55,798 bases of DNA from positions 1 through 55,798 of the forward strand of contig NZ_JAFEIF010000031.1 of NCBI RefSeq assembly GCF_017848645.1, in the 5' to 3' direction. A program made the translations under genes and the position numbers. Below, piece after piece: positions 53,519 to 55,798 of the stretch; positions within the stretch are counted from its first letter, which is position 1, and each line of letters starts with the position of its first letter. Origin of the DNA: Limnohabitans sp. Lineage in GTDB: Bacteria > Pseudomonadota > Gammaproteobacteria > Burkholderiales > Burkholderiaceae_C. Under the pieces are notes generated by a model. It ran no database searches. It was not told the DNA's origin and worked only from the letters and a program-made list of their open reading frames with translations.

Positions 53519-54959
53519 CTTTCTTGCCACGCTTACCGGCCTGCCTGGCGCGGCGCTCTCTGCCAGCCTCATCGGTCAAGGATTTCAGTCCAGCCATCAA
53601 TCTCTTTTGCTCTGCGGCGGCGTTAGATTCCTCCTCCTTGTCGGTGCTCGCAACGGTAAGCTGTGAATCAAATGTCTCACCAGACTTTGGCTTTTTTCGG
53701 GCCGTGCCTGGCAAATCCTTCAACCAGTAGTCACGCAACTGATTGTGCGGCAGATCCCGGTAATCCATCAACGCGTTGATGTCATGGTTGGCCAAAGCAT
53801 GGTTTCTCGCCCTCACGATAGAAAACTTCGGCGACTGAACGAACACCTTAAAGACCAAATCAGTCGTCACTTGCGACACGTTGTTGATCAGTGCCCAATC
53901 CATGACTTCGGCCCTCAATCTGGCCAACTGTCTTGGCAAGCCTCCTGTCATTTGCCACAGGAGTGACGGCCAGTCCGTTGCCTCACCCATGGCATCGAGA
54001 GTTTTGAACGGCGCATCCTCTAAATCGAGCAAACAGGGCTGCCAGAGACCAGGTAGCCATGACTTGGTCCAAGTATCGCTTTGAGGCCCCCATTCAGGAA
54101 ACATGGTGAACCACCCCCCTTCCGAAAACCGATCTACGTCCTGAGCATGCGTTCGCAGTTCTATGAAAGACAGGGGATTTCCCACAATCATTGTTGGGAT
54201 TCCCCAGTTCAGAATCCTCAGGAAGAAGTTCAGGAAGTCTCGCGAGAACACCTTTGATCCCAAATTGGCTTCTTGAGCCTCTTCGATGATCAGCATGCCG
54301 CAACGGTGCTGCACCAGCAGCTGCATCACTCCGACGATCAGGGTTTCGATTTTGTTGGACTGTCGAATCAATGACTTGTAGTAATCGGTTTCGAGGACTC
54401 GGTCCATTTCGGCCAATATGGAAGCAAGAAGGCCCCGACGGGAATGGTCGGCAGGCATTGGCACCTTGAGCCAAACCAGCTGCCTGAGCTTGAGCATGCC
54501 CCAGTCACCTTTGGGCTCATGGTCCACAACCTGCGGCAAAAGACCCAACACTCGCTCAACAACGTGTGACTTACCGATACCGGTCATCCCTTCAAGAATC
54601 ATGCCCTTGGCCTGCACAGGATTCCACGGAATTTCATCAACACTGCGCCGATACCATTGCTGGGTGGCGTTGATCCATCGCTGGACCTCAGGCCAAGTTG
54701 GATTGCGGCGCTCCAGCCCTTGCAGTAACGCGCTCAGCATGCGGTCTGAAATCCGCATAACTTGGTAAGTGGGTACAAAGATCTTCTGGTACTGATCCGT
54801 CAATCTTCTGCGCTGCGCAAGGGGTGAGTCACACTCGCCTGCAAACGGAACCGGCGAATGGATCAGCGCCTGAACCAGCAACTTGGGATCAGCAAGCCAT
54901 CCCGAGATGGATGAAAGCCCCGGCGCCTGCAGCAAAGGGTTCTGAATGGGGTTATCCAT
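53508..54959 (-). CDS. tnsC: TnsC/TniB-family AAA+ ATPase
   Basis: The regulator ATPase of Tn7-like transposition, 483 residues. It links the target protein (TniQ) to the transposase. Walker A is GMTGIGKS (residues 124-131) and Walker B is MLIIEEAQEAN (from about 222). A following FSRDFLNFFLRILNWGIPTMIVGNP holds the sensor region. The basic C-terminus (ERRARQAGKRGKK) may contact DNA or partners. ATG 54959 overlaps the tnsB stop by 8 bases, so all three genes are translationally coupled. Confidence 0.85.
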   Translation of the reverse strand: MDNPIQNPLLQAPGLSSISGWLADPKLLVQALIHSPVPFAGECDSPLAQRRRLTDQYQKIFVPTYQVMRISDRMLSALLQGLERRNPTWPEVQRWINATQQWYRRSVDEIPWNPVQAKGMILEGMTGIGKSHVVERVLGLLPQVVDHEPKGDWGMLKLRQLVWLKVPMPADHSRRGLLASILAEMDRVLETDYYKSLIRQSNKIETLIVGVMQLLVQHRCGMLIIEEAQEANLGSKVFSRDFLNFFLRILNWGIPTMIVGNPLSFIELRTHAQDVDRFSEGGWFTMFPEWGPQSDTWTKSWLPGLWQPCLLDLEDAPFKTLDAMGEATDWPSLLWQMTGGLPRQLARLRAEVMDWALINNVSQVTTDLVFKVFVQSPKFSIVRARNHALANHDINALMDYRDLPHNQLRDYWLKDLPGTARKKPKSGETFDSQLTVASTDKEEESNAAAEQKRLMAGLKSLTDEAGRERRARQAGKRGKKDVD

Positions 54960-55703
54960 TTTTCCCTCCACGGCGGCTCTCGTAGATCTGAGCTGCCATA
55001 TCGTGCCACAGGTCATTGGATGGGCCGGGCTGTCCTTGAGTGAGCATCTGGGGCGCGGGACTCAGCTCTAACGCTTTATCCACCTTCTCTGACTCCCATG
55101 GCAGCGGCTGCTTTACGGGCATGCCCGTCTGGATCGCTTTTTCCATTTCGGTCATAACCCGAACGTCACGCTTCATTTCTGTTTTCGTCGGTTTTCCGTG
55201 TGTCTTGATGGCTTCCTGCTGGGCTTTTTTCCCTGCCTTGTAACGATTTTCGGTATTGGCTAACTTGTCAGCAAGATGCTGTGTTTCGAACTTCTTCGAC
55301 AAGAATTTTGCAAGCTTGTCGTCTTCACTGATAGCTAGCCAGTCCATCAATGTCACTCCTTCAAAATCCTGATCACCTGTCGCCAGATCAAAGCGCTTAA
55401 GCCCGTCAATGTTTGCCCAAATGTGAGTCAGGTCAATTGGATTCATGTGCACTACCAGCCGCCTTACCTTGCGTTGGCTTAAGTGCAATAGTCCTTGTGT
55501 TAACAGGTACTCACTGCGATAGACCAACTTACGAATCAACCTTTCTCCACCAGCGCCGGGCACAAATAGATGAATACCATCGGCATGCATGGAGGCGTCA
55601 AAACGAGGCAGACACGTAACCCTGAGCACATCGATATCCATCGGCGATGACGACAGATAGTGGTGCTCGATCATCCATTCGACAACACCTCTTCGCGTCC
55701 TGT
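54952..55703 (-). pseudogene. tnsB: TnsB/TniA transposase, C-terminal fragment cut by an IS
   Basis: About 250 codons of the C-terminus of a DDE transposase of the TnsB/TniA/Mu type. The Mu-C beta-barrel pattern is visible (FDASMHADGIHLFVPG, KLVYRSEYLLTQGLLHL, VRRLVVHMNPIDLTHIW), followed by a long charged tail (KKAQQEAIKTHGKPTKTE) that in the family binds TnsC. The catalytic DDE core and DNA-binding domains should lie further right, but at about 55,700 the coding sequence runs into the end of an insertion sequence. The gene is thus broken or ends outside the window; the remaining N-terminal part may lie beyond the IS. Confidence 0.75.
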
Positions 55704-55798
55704 TTGACGACAATTACCTTGGCCGGTTGACGACAACTATGTTGGCCGGTTAGAGGCCTGTTCCGGGCGGGTCCGGGAGGCGGGGCTACCGTTGAGCC
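55701..55798. mobile_element. End of an IS21-family-like insertion sequence
   Basis: Two tandem 23-bp repeats, at 55704-55726 and 55727-55749, agree at 20 of 23 positions and share TTGACGACAA at the start and TTGGCCGG at the end. A TGT stands at 55701-55703. Multiple direct repeats of about 20 bp at each end, with TG termini, are the hallmark of IS21-family elements. The sequence then continues GC-rich to the window edge without a gene. The IS body, with istA and istB, would be to the right. Family call is by end structure only. Confidence 0.6.

Noticed and set aside
44765..55703. A CBASS, Pycsar or CRISPR-associated transposon system
   Set aside because: No nucleotide cyclase, HORMA, TRIP13 or cas gene is present; only the TIR-like and STAND genes and tnsBC-tniQ are seen.
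1..55798. tRNA or rRNA genes
   Set aside because: I found no cloverleaf-like or rRNA-like stretch on either strand, within the limits of reading by eye.

Overview
The window reads as a chromosomal stretch of a betaproteobacterium of the order Burkholderiales, most like the Comamonadaceae (Limnohabitans/Rhodoferax/Polaromonas relatives). This rests on high-GC, densely packed genes, on small families typical of that group (a DUF3567-like protein, the zf-CHCC protein, the order of dolP, diaA, yraN and rsmI), and on the style of the homoprotocatechuate cluster. I had no database, so family calls come from recognised motifs and gene order.

Positions 1-44,041 are core or metabolic. The left edge holds a remnant of a Fic-family protein and a complete ccdAB toxin-antitoxin pair. 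Next come a fumarylacetoacetase-like hydrolase divergent from an IclR regulator, a DUF3108 membrane-anchored protein, a small DUF3567-like protein, an AbrB-family membrane protein next to an omega-amino acid aminotransferase, a periplasmic rhodanese, a LysM protein, purU, a GcvA-like LysR regulator and a lone glcD-type oxidase. These are followed by radA, a nitronate monooxygenase-like flavoprotein and a hybrid histidine kinase.

Positions 18,146-27,531 form a catabolic block. hpaR-hpaG1-hpaG2-hpaE-hpaD-hpaF-hpaH-hpaI take homoprotocatechuate by meta-cleavage to pyruvate and succinate semialdehyde. A class II aldolase, a ketopantoate-reductase-like enzyme and a DMT permease follow. The hydroxylase hpaBC is not in the window. 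Positions 27,546-44,041 hold a beta-hydroxyacid dehydrogenase, yggS, a TonB-dependent receptor, an asparaginase, an unusual biotinyl-carboxyltransferase fusion, dolP-diaA-yraN divergent from rsmI, ilvE, a two-component pair, an AmpG-like permease, an M48 peptidase and an MBL-fold hydrolase.

From about 44,050 to the right edge the style changes: visibly lower GC, larger gaps and unfamiliar genes. I read this as a Tn7-like transposon seen from its left end to the start of its transposition operon. The operon (tnsB, tnsC, tniQ, minus strand) is tightly overlapping and points inward as in Tn7. Directly repeated 20-bp motifs at 44,061-44,225 look like TnsB-binding sites of the left end. The cargo is a 2051-residue STAND NTPase with an N-terminal PD-(D/E)XK-like nuclease domain and, tail to tail with it, a TIR-like nucleotide-binding protein. 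Both look like anti-phage defence genes. The tnsB gene is cut at about 55,700 by the end of what looks like an IS21-family insertion sequence, so the transposon may be immobilised. This defence-loaded Tn7-like island is the most interesting part of the window.
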